The position numbers and the translations under genes are program-made. The notes beneath the pieces are model-generated. The model saw only the letters and a program-made list of their open reading frames with translations, searched no databases and was not told the DNA's origin. A stretch of DNA of 14,285 nucleotides from an uncultured Eubacteriales bacterium. Lineage in GTDB: Bacteria; Bacillota; Clostridia; Oscillospirales; CAG-382. The stretch covers positions 1 through 14,285 of the forward strand of contig CAKSCN010000052.1 in assembly GCA_934444485.1 (NCBI GenBank), in the 5' to 3' direction. Below, one piece after another: positions 5,796 through 13,466 of the stretch (the stretch's first letter is position 1; every line of letters begins with the position of its first letter).

Positions 5796-6752
5796 TTATT
5801 TCTGTACAAGGTGAACGGCAAAACCGCCGAAATCGCCGTCTATGTATACCGCCTTGTAGTTGCCCTTTGCGTCAGGATTTTTGCTTTCCTCGATGAAACG
5901 CACGCCCTTGGTTTTGAGATATGCCTCGGCACGCTTGATGTTGTTTGTTCCGACCGCAATGTGACCCTTTTCGCCGTACCACGGAGCTTTCATTATCTCA
6001 ATGCCTCTGTCGAGGAAAATCGAGTCGTTGTCCGAAACCTCAAAGCCGAACGGTGAGAAGCTCTGCGCAATAGAAGCGGCGTTGCCGGCATTTCCGGCGT
6101 TTATTCCGACGTGCATTACGGTAAATCCGTGTATGAGCTTTACCGCATCGGCGCAAGCCTTCCTTATTGCGTCAAAGTTGCCCTCCTTTACGTCTTTCGT
6201 GCTTGCCATGAACGAGCCGCCGCAGCCGAGAACGCAGTCGAGAGCGAGATAGTCGAGAACATTTTTCGGACCGATACCGCCCGTGGGCATGAACTTTACG
6301 TTTCTGTAGGGAGCGGAAATTGCCTTGAGAGCTGCAACTCCGCCGTTTGCCTCGGCAGGGAAGAACTTCACCGTGTCAAGACCGAGTTCGAGCGCTCTTT
6401 CAATATCGGACGGCGTCGCACATCCGGGGATAACGTCAACACCGAGCTCAAGACAGTGCGACACAATATTCGGATTGAGTCCGGGGCTTACTATAAACGA
6501 CGCACCGCACTCCATTGCGGTGTCCGCCTGTTCCTTTGTGAGTACCGTTCCGGCACCGAGAAGCATATCCGGGAACGCCTCTCTTATCATTCTTATCGCA
6601 TCCGCCGCAGCCGCCGTGCGGAAAGTAACCTCAGCTGCCGGAAGACCGCCCTCGCAGAGAGCTTTTGCAAGCGGAACGGCGTCCTTTGCGTCGTCAATTA
6701 CGATAACCGGGATTATACCCGTCTCAAAAATTTTCTTTGCGGATTCTGTCAT
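5796..6752 (-). CDS. eda: KDPG/KHG aldolase fused to a C-terminal VOC domain
   Basis: Residues 1 to about 207 form a 2-dehydro-3-deoxy-6-phosphogluconate/4-hydroxy-2-oxoglutarate aldolase (class I, TIM barrel), which splits these sugar acids to pyruvate plus glyceraldehyde-3-phosphate or glyoxylate. Catalytic residues are visible: E41 and R45 in AAEVTFRT, T69 in GAGT, P90 in SPG, and Schiff-base lysine K129 in TVKFFPAE, with PTGGI at 156–160 binding phosphate. A second domain (about 209–318) is a glyoxalase/VOC-type fold: it starts with TVMHVGIN (H214) and has GIEIMK (E252), GHIAVG (H264) and FAVHL (H314). These four could be metal ligands. At 318 aa the protein is about 100 residues longer than ordinary Eda. 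No kinase, dehydratase or uronate genes are nearby, so its sugar pathway is not shown. The ATG at 6752 follows GGAAGGA at about 10 bases. Confidence 0.9.
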   Translation of the reverse strand: MTESAKKIFETGIIPVIVIDDAKDAVPLAKALCEGGLPAAEVTFRTAAAADAIRMIREAFPDMLLGAGTVLTKEQADTAMECGASFIVSPGLNPNIVSHCLELGVDVIPGCATPSDIERALELGLDTVKFFPAEANGGVAALKAISAPYRNVKFMPTGGIGPKNVLDYLALDCVLGCGGSFMASTKDVKEGNFDAIRKACADAVKLIHGFTVMHVGINAGNAGNAASIAQSFSPFGFEVSDNDSIFLDRGIEIMKAPWYGEKGHIAVGTNNIKRAEAYLKTKGVRFIEESKNPDAKGNYKAVYIDGDFGGFAVHLVQK

Positions 6753-6787
6753 TTATAACCAGTCCTTCCTAAAAATCCGTACTGTCG

Positions 6788-7003
6788 TCAAAAATCAATA
6801 TCGGGGTTGTAACGCTTCCTCGGAACGGGATTGAGCTTGAGTATATCGAGCTTAAAACTGCGGCAGGAATGAGTGTCGGATACCTCCCGGAGCTTTCCGC
6901 CCCGTTTGCAGAGAACTCTTCCGCATAAGCGCATGACTATGCTGTTTTCACAGTAAGCGCAGATTTCGCATTCCGCAATTTCGTTTCCTTTTCTCTTGTT
7001 CAC
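6788..7003 (-). CDS. Small six-cysteine protein, first gene of the nusB operon
   Basis: This 71-aa basic protein has cysteines at 12, 15, 18, 27, 32 and 47 (CxxCxxC, x8, C, x4, C, x14, C) and a His at 45 (SDTHSC). That is enough ligands for one zinc site or a small Fe–S centre. The N-terminus (MNKRKGN) and C-terminus (PRKRYNPDIDF) are charged and likely extended. I cannot name a family. The gene is convincing because the start GTG at 7003 has a near-perfect AAAGGAG (7012–7018) 8 bases upstream and a promoter at 7060–7088 in front, and the next gene follows after only 35 bases. It would be the first cistron of the nusB–xse–ispA operon. Possible roles are nucleic-acid binding or a small metal-responsive regulator; neither is shown by the sequence. 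Confidence 0.75.
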   Translation of the reverse strand: MNKRKGNEIAECEICAYCENSIVMRLCGRVLCKRGGKLREVSDTHSCRSFKLDILKLNPVPRKRYNPDIDF

Positions 7004-7011
7004 CCGAACCG

Positions 7012-7018
7012 CTCCTTT
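7012..7018 (-). promoter_or_regulatory. Ribosome binding site that fixes a GTG start
   Basis: AAAGGAG on the minus strand lies 8 bases before GTG at 7003. There is no early in-frame ATG (the next Met is residue 24, inside the cysteine region), so this site settles the start of the six-cysteine gene. Confidence 0.75.
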
Positions 7019-7059
7019 CTCAACCTTTGCAGTTTCCGTGCCGATTCGACACTACAGCC

Positions 7060-7088
7060 ATTATATTTTAGCACATATATGTAAACAA
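7060..7088 (-). promoter_or_regulatory. Sigma-A-type promoter for the nusB–xse–ispA operon
   Basis: On the minus strand a perfect TATAAT (7065–7060) lies 17 bases downstream of TTGTTT (7088–7083), matching the housekeeping consensus well at −10 and moderately at −35. An overlapping TGCTAAAAT could act as an extended −10. Transcription would start near 7052, giving an untranslated leader of about 50 bases before the GTG. The promoter sits just after the purL terminator, so it separates the two operons. A 10-base palindrome ACATATATGT (7073–7082) lies in the spacer and could be an operator or chance. Confidence 0.65.
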
Positions 7089-7133
7089 AGCAACACGGGC
7101 GATGAAACAATTATCGTTTTTTCTTTTACCTAC

Positions 7134-7168
7134 GAAAAAAAGAGCCGAACCGTGAAAGTCCGACTCTT
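7134..7168 (-). terminator. Intrinsic terminator of the purine operon
   Basis: Directly after the purL stop, the minus strand forms an 11-bp stem (7168–7158 with 7150–7140, two G·U pairs) around a 7-base loop, followed by seven T residues overlapping the stem base. This is a textbook rho-independent terminator and ends the operon at about 7134. Confidence 0.88.
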
Positions 7169-7177
7169 GAATTCCCG

Positions 7178-10100
7178 TTACTTTGTAAAATATTCGTATG
7201 CGCTTTCAAAAAGACCAATGTCGAATTTACCGGGGACGTTTTTGTAAAGTCCCGGAGCGACTCTTTCGGAGTGCGCCATCTTGCCGAAAACTCTGCCGTC
7301 GGGTGAGGTGATACCCTCGACCGCCAAAGCCGAGCCGTTCGGATTGAACGAAATGTCGTAGGTTGGGATGCCGTCAAAATCGACGTACTGCGTGAGTATC
7401 TGACCGTTTGCGGCAAGCTTTCTTATCAGTACTTCATCTGCAAGGAAACGTCCCTCGCCGTGAGATACGGGAGCCGTGTATATTTCACCGACAGCCGTCT
7501 TCTTCATCCACGGAGACTTTACCGAGCATACCGCCGTGCGCACAAGCTTTGACTGGTGGCGTCCTATCACGTTGTAGGTGAGAGTCGGACAGCTCTCGTC
7601 CGTGTCGATAATTTTGCCGTAAGGAACAAGACCCAGCTTTATGAGCGCCTGGAAGCCGTTGCATATGCCGCCCATAAGACCGTCACGCCTCTCGAGAAGC
7701 TCGGTGACCGCAGCCTTGACCTCTGGATTCCTGAAGAACGCCGTAATAAACTTGCCGGAACCGTCAGGCTCATCGCCGCCCGAGAAACCGCCGGGAATAA
7801 ATACCGACTGCGCCTTTCCGATTTTTTCGGCAAACTGTTCAACCGACCGTGCAACCGAGGAGGGCGTGAGATTGTTTATAACGAATATATCCGCCCTGAA
7901 GCCCGCTCTTTCTGCCGCCTTTGCCGTGTCGTACTCGCAGTTTGTGCCGGGAAATACGGGGATGAGCATGGTCGGAGCCGCACACTTTACGGCAGGGGAG
8001 AGAGTGCATTTGCCGCCGTAAGCGAATACCTCAGCACGTGCGTCCGTTTCTTTCGGCGCATTCACGGGATAAACGCTCTCGAGTTTGTTTTCGTAGTCCG
8101 CAAAGAGAGTGCCGAACGGTATGGATTCGCCGCCGAAATCAATGCTCTCGCTTTCCGTCGTTTCACCTATGATTACCGCCTCGGCGCCGAGCTTTGCAAC
8201 GTCTGCGGTGGATGAAAGCTCAATGACAAACGAGCCGTAGCTGTAGCCGAATATGCCGTCGAGAGACAGAGCATCGCCGTACCTGAAGCCAACCATGTTG
8301 CCCATGCACATTTTGAGTATCGCTTCGGCAATGCCGCCGTAGGTCGGAGTGTAAACCGAAACCGCCTCGCCGGAGCGCACAAGCGACGTAACCTTTTCGT
8401 AAACGCTCATGAGAGAAGCTGTGTCGGGAAGTCCGTACTTATTGTACTCGGGCTTCAGAAGAATAACCTTGTGTCCTGCCGCCTTAAATTCCGGCGAGAT
8501 TATGTTTTTCACGTCGTCCGTAGTTATCGCAAACGAAACGAGAGTCGGAGGAACGTCGATTTTCTCGAAACTTCCGCTCATGGAATCCTTGCCGCCTATT
8601 GCCGCAATGCCGAGTTCCTTCTGCGCTTCAAACGCACCCAAAAGCGCCGCAAAGGGCTTGCCCCATCTCTCGGGAGCGTGTCCGGGCTTTTCAAAGTACT
8701 CCTGGAAAGTGAGATATACCTTTTCAAACGAAGCACCTGCGGCAATAAGCTTCGATACCGACTCAACCACCGCAAGGTATGCGCCGTGGTACGGACTCTT
8801 TTCGGTGATAAAGGGATTGTAGCCGTATGCCATGACGGAGCAGGTTGAGCTTGAACGCTTTTCGTCGGAAATGAGGTTTGCCATTACCTGAGACGGTGTG
8901 AGCTGGTACTTTCCGCCGAAGGGCATGAGTACGCTTCCGGCGCCGATTGTCGAGTCGAACCTCTCGGAAAGACCTCTCTTCGAGCAGACGTTGAGGTCGC
9001 ACGCAAGCGCCTTGTAAAGGGAGGCGAAGTCTCCGCCGAGACTCTTGCCGAAATCGTGGGGTTTCTCGGGAGATACCGACGTGTGCTTCGGCGCACCGTT
9101 GGAGTTTAAGAATTCTCGGGTAATGTTTACTATAACGTCGCCGTCCTTGCGCATGACAAGATATGGATTTTCCGTCACAACCGCAACGACCGTCGCTTCA
9201 AGGTTTTCGGCGTCCGCAAGCTCACAGAACCTCTTTGCATCCTTCGGCTCAACGACAACCGCCATTCTTTCCTGCGATTCGCTTATCGCAAGCTCCGTAC
9301 CGTCAAGCCCCTCGTACTTTTTCGGTACTGCGTCAAGGTTTATTTCGAGTCCATCCGCAAGCTCGCCTATCGCAACCGATACACCGCCGGCACCGAAGTC
9401 GTTGCACCTCTTTATGAGAAGACTTGCCTCTTTGTTTCTGAAAAGCCTCTGAAGCTTTCTCTCCTCCGGAGCGTTTCCTTTCTGTACCTCCGCACCGCAG
9501 GTGTCAAGTGATTTTACCGTGTGCGACTTCGACGAACCCGTAGCGCCGCCGCAGCCGTCACGTCCCGTTCTGCCGCCTAAAAGAATTACAACGTCGCCGG
9601 GAGACGGCACTTCACGTCTTACGTTTTCCGTAGGAACGGCGCCGACAACAGCACCTATTTCGAGTCTCTTCGCAACATAACCGTCATGGTATATTTCGTC
9701 AACAAGTCCCGTTGCAAGACCGATCTGGTTGCCGTAGGAGCTGTATCCGGCGGCGGCGGTCGTCACAAGTTTTCTCTGCGGAAGCTTTCCGGGTATAGTC
9801 TCGGATATCGGTGTGAGAGGATTTGCCGCACCCGTTACACGCATTGCCGAGTAAACGTAAGCACGACCTGAGAGAGGGTCTCTTATCGCACCGCCGATAC
9901 AGGTCGCCGCACCGCCGAACGGCTCAATTTCCGTCGGATGGTTGTGCGTCTCGTTCTTGAAAAGGAGAAGCCAATCCTCTTTTTTACCTTCAAATTCCGC
10001 CTTTATTTTTACCGTGCAGGCGTTTATTTCTTCGGATTCGTCAAGGTCGGGGAGCTTTCCCTCTTTTCCGAGAAGCTTTGCCGCTATTGTTGCAATGTCC

Positions 10101-10900
10101 ATGAGCGTTATCGGCTTGTTTTCACGACCGAGTTCTTTTCTTGCCGCAAGATAGTCACGGTATGCTTTTTCGTGAATGGAGTCGCAGAATTCGACGTTTT
10201 CTATCGACGTGAGAAATGTCGTGTGGCGGCAGTGATCCGACCAATAGGTGTCAACCATGCGAAGCTCGGTTATGGTGGGGTCTCTGTCTTCACTCTTGAA
10301 ATAATCACGGAAGAAAGCAAGATCGTCGCCGTCCATGGCAAGACCGTATTCCTTTATCACGCCGTCAAGCTCATCGTCGCCGAGAGCCGTAAAGCCAGTG
10401 AGAGTCCTTACCTTTTCGGGAGCCTTGTAGACATTTGCAAGAGTCTCAGGCTTTTCGAGAGACGCCTCTCTTGCCTCAACGGGGTTGATAACGTATTTCT
10501 TCACCGCCGCAAGGTCGCTTTCGGAGAGCTTTCCGGAAAGAACGTACACCTTTGCACTCTTCACCGTCGGCTTATCGCCCTTTGATATGAGCTGAATGCA
10601 CTGCTCCGCCGAGCTTGCACGCTGATCAAACTGTCCGGGAAGATATTCTACAGCAAAGACAAAGTCGCCTTCTCCGACACCTTCGATTTCGTATGATACG
10701 TTGTCGAGCTGTGGTTCGGAGAATACCGTTTTCACACAGTAACCGAACAGCTCTTCGCCGATGTTTTCAACGTCATATCTGTTAAGTATGCGAACGCCCT
10801 CAAGCGATTTTATCGAAAGAAAACCGCAAAGCTCCCCCAAAAGGCTTTTTGCCTCGTTGTCAAGACCGCTTTTTTTCTCCGAATATACTCTGTATACCAT
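7178..10900 (-). CDS. purL: Phosphoribosylformylglycinamidine (FGAM) synthase, single-chain
   Basis: This 1240-aa enzyme converts FGAR, glutamine and ATP to FGAM (fourth step of purine synthesis). It is the one-chain form that fuses the PurS-like, PurL and PurQ parts, which in Bacillus are separate proteins. The N-terminal PurS-like part covers about 1–140. A linker follows, with the catalytic DHCRHTTF (222–229) and KNETHNHPTEIEPFGG (315–330) that bind FGAR and ATP/Mg. The second half repeats the AIRS-like fold with GGKDSMSG. The C-terminal class I glutaminase domain (from about 990) has IPVFPGTNCEYD, the nucleophile C1080 in GGICNGFQ, and H1210/E1212 in MAHSERV, so the triad is complete. The length fits the shorter clostridial-type single-chain enzymes rather than the roughly 1290-aa proteobacterial PurL. 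GGGAG lies 6 bases before the ATG. It is the last gene before the terminator, 38 bases after purD. Confidence 0.96.
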   Translation of the reverse strand: MVYRVYSEKKSGLDNEAKSLLGELCGFLSIKSLEGVRILNRYDVENIGEELFGYCVKTVFSEPQLDNVSYEIEGVGEGDFVFAVEYLPGQFDQRASSAEQCIQLISKGDKPTVKSAKVYVLSGKLSESDLAAVKKYVINPVEAREASLEKPETLANVYKAPEKVRTLTGFTALGDDELDGVIKEYGLAMDGDDLAFFRDYFKSEDRDPTITELRMVDTYWSDHCRHTTFLTSIENVEFCDSIHEKAYRDYLAARKELGRENKPITLMDIATIAAKLLGKEGKLPDLDESEEINACTVKIKAEFEGKKEDWLLLFKNETHNHPTEIEPFGGAATCIGGAIRDPLSGRAYVYSAMRVTGAANPLTPISETIPGKLPQRKLVTTAAAGYSSYGNQIGLATGLVDEIYHDGYVAKRLEIGAVVGAVPTENVRREVPSPGDVVILLGGRTGRDGCGGATGSSKSHTVKSLDTCGAEVQKGNAPEERKLQRLFRNKEASLLIKRCNDFGAGGVSVAIGELADGLEINLDAVPKKYEGLDGTELAISESQERMAVVVEPKDAKRFCELADAENLEATVVAVVTENPYLVMRKDGDVIVNITREFLNSNGAPKHTSVSPEKPHDFGKSLGGDFASLYKALACDLNVCSKRGLSERFDSTIGAGSVLMPFGGKYQLTPSQVMANLISDEKRSSSTCSVMAYGYNPFITEKSPYHGAYLAVVESVSKLIAAGASFEKVYLTFQEYFEKPGHAPERWGKPFAALLGAFEAQKELGIAAIGGKDSMSGSFEKIDVPPTLVSFAITTDDVKNIISPEFKAAGHKVILLKPEYNKYGLPDTASLMSVYEKVTSLVRSGEAVSVYTPTYGGIAEAILKMCMGNMVGFRYGDALSLDGIFGYSYGSFVIELSSTADVAKLGAEAVIIGETTESESIDFGGESIPFGTLFADYENKLESVYPVNAPKETDARAEVFAYGGKCTLSPAVKCAAPTMLIPVFPGTNCEYDTAKAAERAGFRADIFVINNLTPSSVARSVEQFAEKIGKAQSVFIPGGFSGGDEPDGSGKFITAFFRNPEVKAAVTELLERRDGLMGGICNGFQALIKLGLVPYGKIIDTDESCPTLTYNVIGRHQSKLVRTAVCSVKSPWMKKTAVGEIYTAPVSHGEGRFLADEVLIRKLAANGQILTQYVDFDGIPTYDISFNPNGSALAVEGITSPDGRVFGKMAHSERVAPGLYKNVPGKFDIGLFESAYEYFTK

Positions 10901-10938
10901 TTTATTCTCCCATCATTTTCGGTTGTGGTTGTTTTTTG

Positions 10939-12210
10939 TTATCGAAGAGCCGCAAGAGCCTTCTTGCCTATGTCGTGACGGTAATATGCGTTTTCAAACG
11001 ACACCCCGCCCACGGCACGGTATGCCGCATCTATCGCCTCGCCGAGAGTCTTTCCCGTGCGTGTGACGCCGAGAACTCTGCCGCCCGAGGTGAGAAGCTT
11101 GCCGTCGGAGAGCTTTGCCCCGGCAACGTATACGCCGTCTCTTCCGCTTGCAAACGTAATCTCAAAGCCGGTATCATACTTCTGCGGATATCCAGCCGAC
11201 GCCATAACAACACAGCACGCCGCACCGTCCGAGAATTTCACATCGTCCTCCGAGAGAGTGCCGTCCGCAGTTTTTTCCATTACTGTGAAAAGATCGCTCT
11301 CAAGAAGAGGAAGCACAACCTGAGTCTCAGGGTCTCCAAAACGGCAGTTGTACTCTATAACCTTAGGTCCGCCCTTCGTAAGCATAAGTCCGAAGTAAAG
11401 ACAGCCCTTGAAGGTGCGTCCCTCACGGTTCATGGCGTCAACGGTCGGCAGAAAGATTTTCTTCATGCACTCGTCGGCGATTTCCTTTGTGTAGTACGGA
11501 TTCGGCGCAATTGTACCCATGCCGCCCGTATTGAGTCCCTCGTCGCCGTCGTGCGCCCTCTTGTGATCCATCGACGATACCATGGGAATAACGGTTTTTC
11601 CGTCGGTAAAGGAGAGAACCGAAACCTCGGGACCTTCGAGAAATTCCTCAATGACAATGCTGTTTCCGCTTGCACCGAAGACCTTGTCCTCCATTATCGA
11701 CTTCACCGCATCCCGAGCCTCGTCTCTCGTCGCCGCAATGATAACGCCCTTTCCGAGAGCGAGGCCGTCAGCCTTAATGACCGTCGGTACGGGACAGCTT
11801 TCAATGTATTTGAGTGCGTCCTTTGCATCGGTGAATACCTCGTATGCCGCCGTGGGTATACCGTACTTTTTCATGAGATTCTTCGAGAAAACCTTGCTTC
11901 CTTCGATTATCGCCGCATTTTTTCTCGGACCGAAGCACTTTACCCCTATCTTTTCAAGCTCATCGACGCAGCCGAGTACAAGAGGGTCGTCGGGGGCGAC
12001 AACGGCGAAGTCAATACCGTTTTGAAAGGCGAATTTAACTATGCCGTCGATGTCCTTAGCGCCGATGTCAACGCACTCGGCAATATCGGCAATTCCGCCG
12101 TTTCCGGGCAGAGCATAGAGCTTTCCGATGCGCTCGGACTTTGCAAGCGCCGAGACTATTGCGTGCTCACGTCCACCCGAACCTATTACCATAACCTTTA
12201 TCTTGTCCAT
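10939..12210 (-). CDS. purD: Phosphoribosylamine–glycine ligase (GAR synthetase)
   Basis: PurD is an ATP-grasp ligase that joins glycine to phosphoribosylamine to give GAR (second step of purine synthesis). The 423-aa protein has MVIGSGGREHAI (7–18), ADGLALGKGVIIA, IEEFLEGPEVSVLSF, the ATP-grasp loop NTGGMGTIAPNPYY, and the metal-binding YNCRFGDPETQ. All are canonical, with normal length. I start it at the ATG at 12210, preceded by GAAAGGA (12220–12226) at 9 bases. A TTG at 12240 would add ten residues before the conserved MDKIKVMVIG start and has no better site. It lies 34 bases after the AICAR transformylase gene and 38 bases before purL. Confidence 0.96.
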   Translation of the reverse strand: MDKIKVMVIGSGGREHAIVSALAKSERIGKLYALPGNGGIADIAECVDIGAKDIDGIVKFAFQNGIDFAVVAPDDPLVLGCVDELEKIGVKCFGPRKNAAIIEGSKVFSKNLMKKYGIPTAAYEVFTDAKDALKYIESCPVPTVIKADGLALGKGVIIAATRDEARDAVKSIMEDKVFGASGNSIVIEEFLEGPEVSVLSFTDGKTVIPMVSSMDHKRAHDGDEGLNTGGMGTIAPNPYYTKEIADECMKKIFLPTVDAMNREGRTFKGCLYFGLMLTKGGPKVIEYNCRFGDPETQVVLPLLESDLFTVMEKTADGTLSEDDVKFSDGAACCVVMASAGYPQKYDTGFEITFASGRDGVYVAGAKLSDGKLLTSGGRVLGVTRTGKTLGEAIDAAYRAVGGVSFENAYYRHDIGKKALAALR

Positions 12211-12219
12211 AACCACAGT

Positions 12220-12226
12220 TCCTTTC
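12220..12226 (-). promoter_or_regulatory. Ribosome binding site choosing the purD start
   Basis: GAAAGGA on the minus strand with 9 bases to the ATG at 12210. It places the start right before the conserved nucleotide-binding strand and argues against the upstream TTG at 12240. Confidence 0.65.
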
Positions 12227-12244
12227 GTTGTAAGCGGCAAAGCT

Positions 12245-13429
12245 TTAATGGTGGAACAGCCTCATGCCGGTGAACGCCATTGCAATGCCGTATCTGTCGC
12301 ACACCTCAATGACGTTGTCGTCACGTATCGATCCGCCGGGCTCGGCAATGTAGGATACGCCGCTCTTTTTCGCACGCTCTATGTTGTCGCCGAACGGGAA
12401 GAAGGCGTCGCTGCCGAGGCTGACTCCGGTTATTGTGTCGAGGTACGCACGCTTTTCTTCACGTGTGAAAGGCTCGGGACGAACGGTAAATACCTTCTGC
12501 CATTCGCCGTCACGCAGAACGTCGTCGCAGTCGTCGGAAATGTATACGTCTATAGCATTGTCTCTGTCGGGACGTTTTACGTCGTCACGGAAGGGAAGAG
12601 TGAGTACCTTTTCGTGCTGACGCAGATGCCAGATGTCAGCTTTGTTTCCGGCAAGCCTCGTGCAGTGTATTCTCGACTGCTGACCGGCACCGACTCCTAT
12701 CGCCTGTCCGTCAGCCGCAAAGCAAACGGAATTCGACTGCGTGTATTTGAGAGTGATGAGCGAGATTATGAGATCCTTTACCGCACTTTCGGGAATGTCC
12801 TTGTTCTTTGTCACGACGTTTGAAAGAAGCTCACGGTCGATTTTGAAATTGTTGCGTCCCTGCTCGAACGTGATTCCGAATACCTCTTTCGTCTCGATGG
12901 GATCGGGAACGTAGCTTTCGTCTATCTTCACTATGTTGTAGCAGCCCTTGCGCTTGCCCTTCAGTATTTCGAGTGCCTCGGGAGCGTAGCCGGGAGCGAT
13001 TATGCCGTCGGATACCTCACGTGCGATAATCTTTGCCGTCGTCACGTCGCAAACGTCCGAGAGAGCTATCCAGTCGCCGAAGGAGCTCATTCTGTCCGTG
13101 CCTCTTGCCCTTGCGTAGGCGGTTGCGAGAGGGGAGTCGTCGAGACCTTCAATGTCGTCAACAAAGCACGCCTTTTTAAGCTCTGCACTCATCGGCTTTC
13201 CTATTGCCGCAGAGGTGGGGCTTACGTGCTTGAACGAGGTTGCGGCGCATTCTCCGAGAGCGTTCTTTATCTCACGCACGAGCTGATAGCTGTTGAATGC
13301 GTCGAGAAAGTTTATGTAGCCCGGCTTTCCGCAGAGTATTTCAATGGGAAGCTCCGCACCGTTTTTCATGTATATGCGTGACGGCTTCTGATTGGGGTTG
13401 CAGCCGTATTTAAGTTCAAATTCTTTCAT
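12245..13429 (-). CDS. purH: Stand-alone AICAR transformylase (PurH formyltransferase part only)
   Basis: This enzyme transfers a formyl group from 10-formyl-tetrahydrofolate to AICAR, giving FAICAR (penultimate step to IMP). In most bacteria it is the C-terminal domain of bifunctional PurH; here the 394-aa protein begins directly in that domain (MKEFELKYGCNPNQKPSRIY) and lacks the roughly 200-residue IMP-cyclohydrolase (MGS-like) domain. The catalytic Lys-His pair appears as SFKHVSP (K67, H68), and the duplicated fold ends in GGSIRDDNVIEVCDRYGIA and FTGMRLFHH. The separate cyclohydrolase is encoded immediately upstream, 37 bases away. GAAAGGA (13437–13443) sits 7 bases before the ATG. The stand-alone form is known in Clostridia, so this is a lineage variant rather than a truncation. 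Confidence 0.94.
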   Translation of the reverse strand: MKEFELKYGCNPNQKPSRIYMKNGAELPIEILCGKPGYINFLDAFNSYQLVREIKNALGECAATSFKHVSPTSAAIGKPMSAELKKACFVDDIEGLDDSPLATAYARARGTDRMSSFGDWIALSDVCDVTTAKIIAREVSDGIIAPGYAPEALEILKGKRKGCYNIVKIDESYVPDPIETKEVFGITFEQGRNNFKIDRELLSNVVTKNKDIPESAVKDLIISLITLKYTQSNSVCFAADGQAIGVGAGQQSRIHCTRLAGNKADIWHLRQHEKVLTLPFRDDVKRPDRDNAIDVYISDDCDDVLRDGEWQKVFTVRPEPFTREEKRAYLDTITGVSLGSDAFFPFGDNIERAKKSGVSYIAEPGGSIRDDNVIEVCDRYGIAMAFTGMRLFHH

Positions 13430-13466
13430 GCGATAATCCTTTCTTCGGTTGTGATTTTACGGTAAA

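Noticed and set aside
5792..5821. TTG start that would lengthen the YkgJ-like protein by ten residues
   Set aside because: It would overlap the end of the aldolase–VOC gene, has no ribosome site, and the ATG at 5791 is in a classic coupled position.
9938..10585. A 215-codon plus-strand open frame opposite the N-terminal part of purL
   Set aside because: Antisense to the catalytic region of purL, with low-complexity hydrophobic and basic composition and no family resemblance.
10849..12273. A 474-codon plus-strand open frame running opposite purD and the start of purL
   Set aside because: It lies entirely antisense to two clearly identified enzymes with complete motifs. Its translation is Arg/Cys/Val-rich with no recognisable motif, and such long antisense frames are common in codon-biased sequence of this kind.
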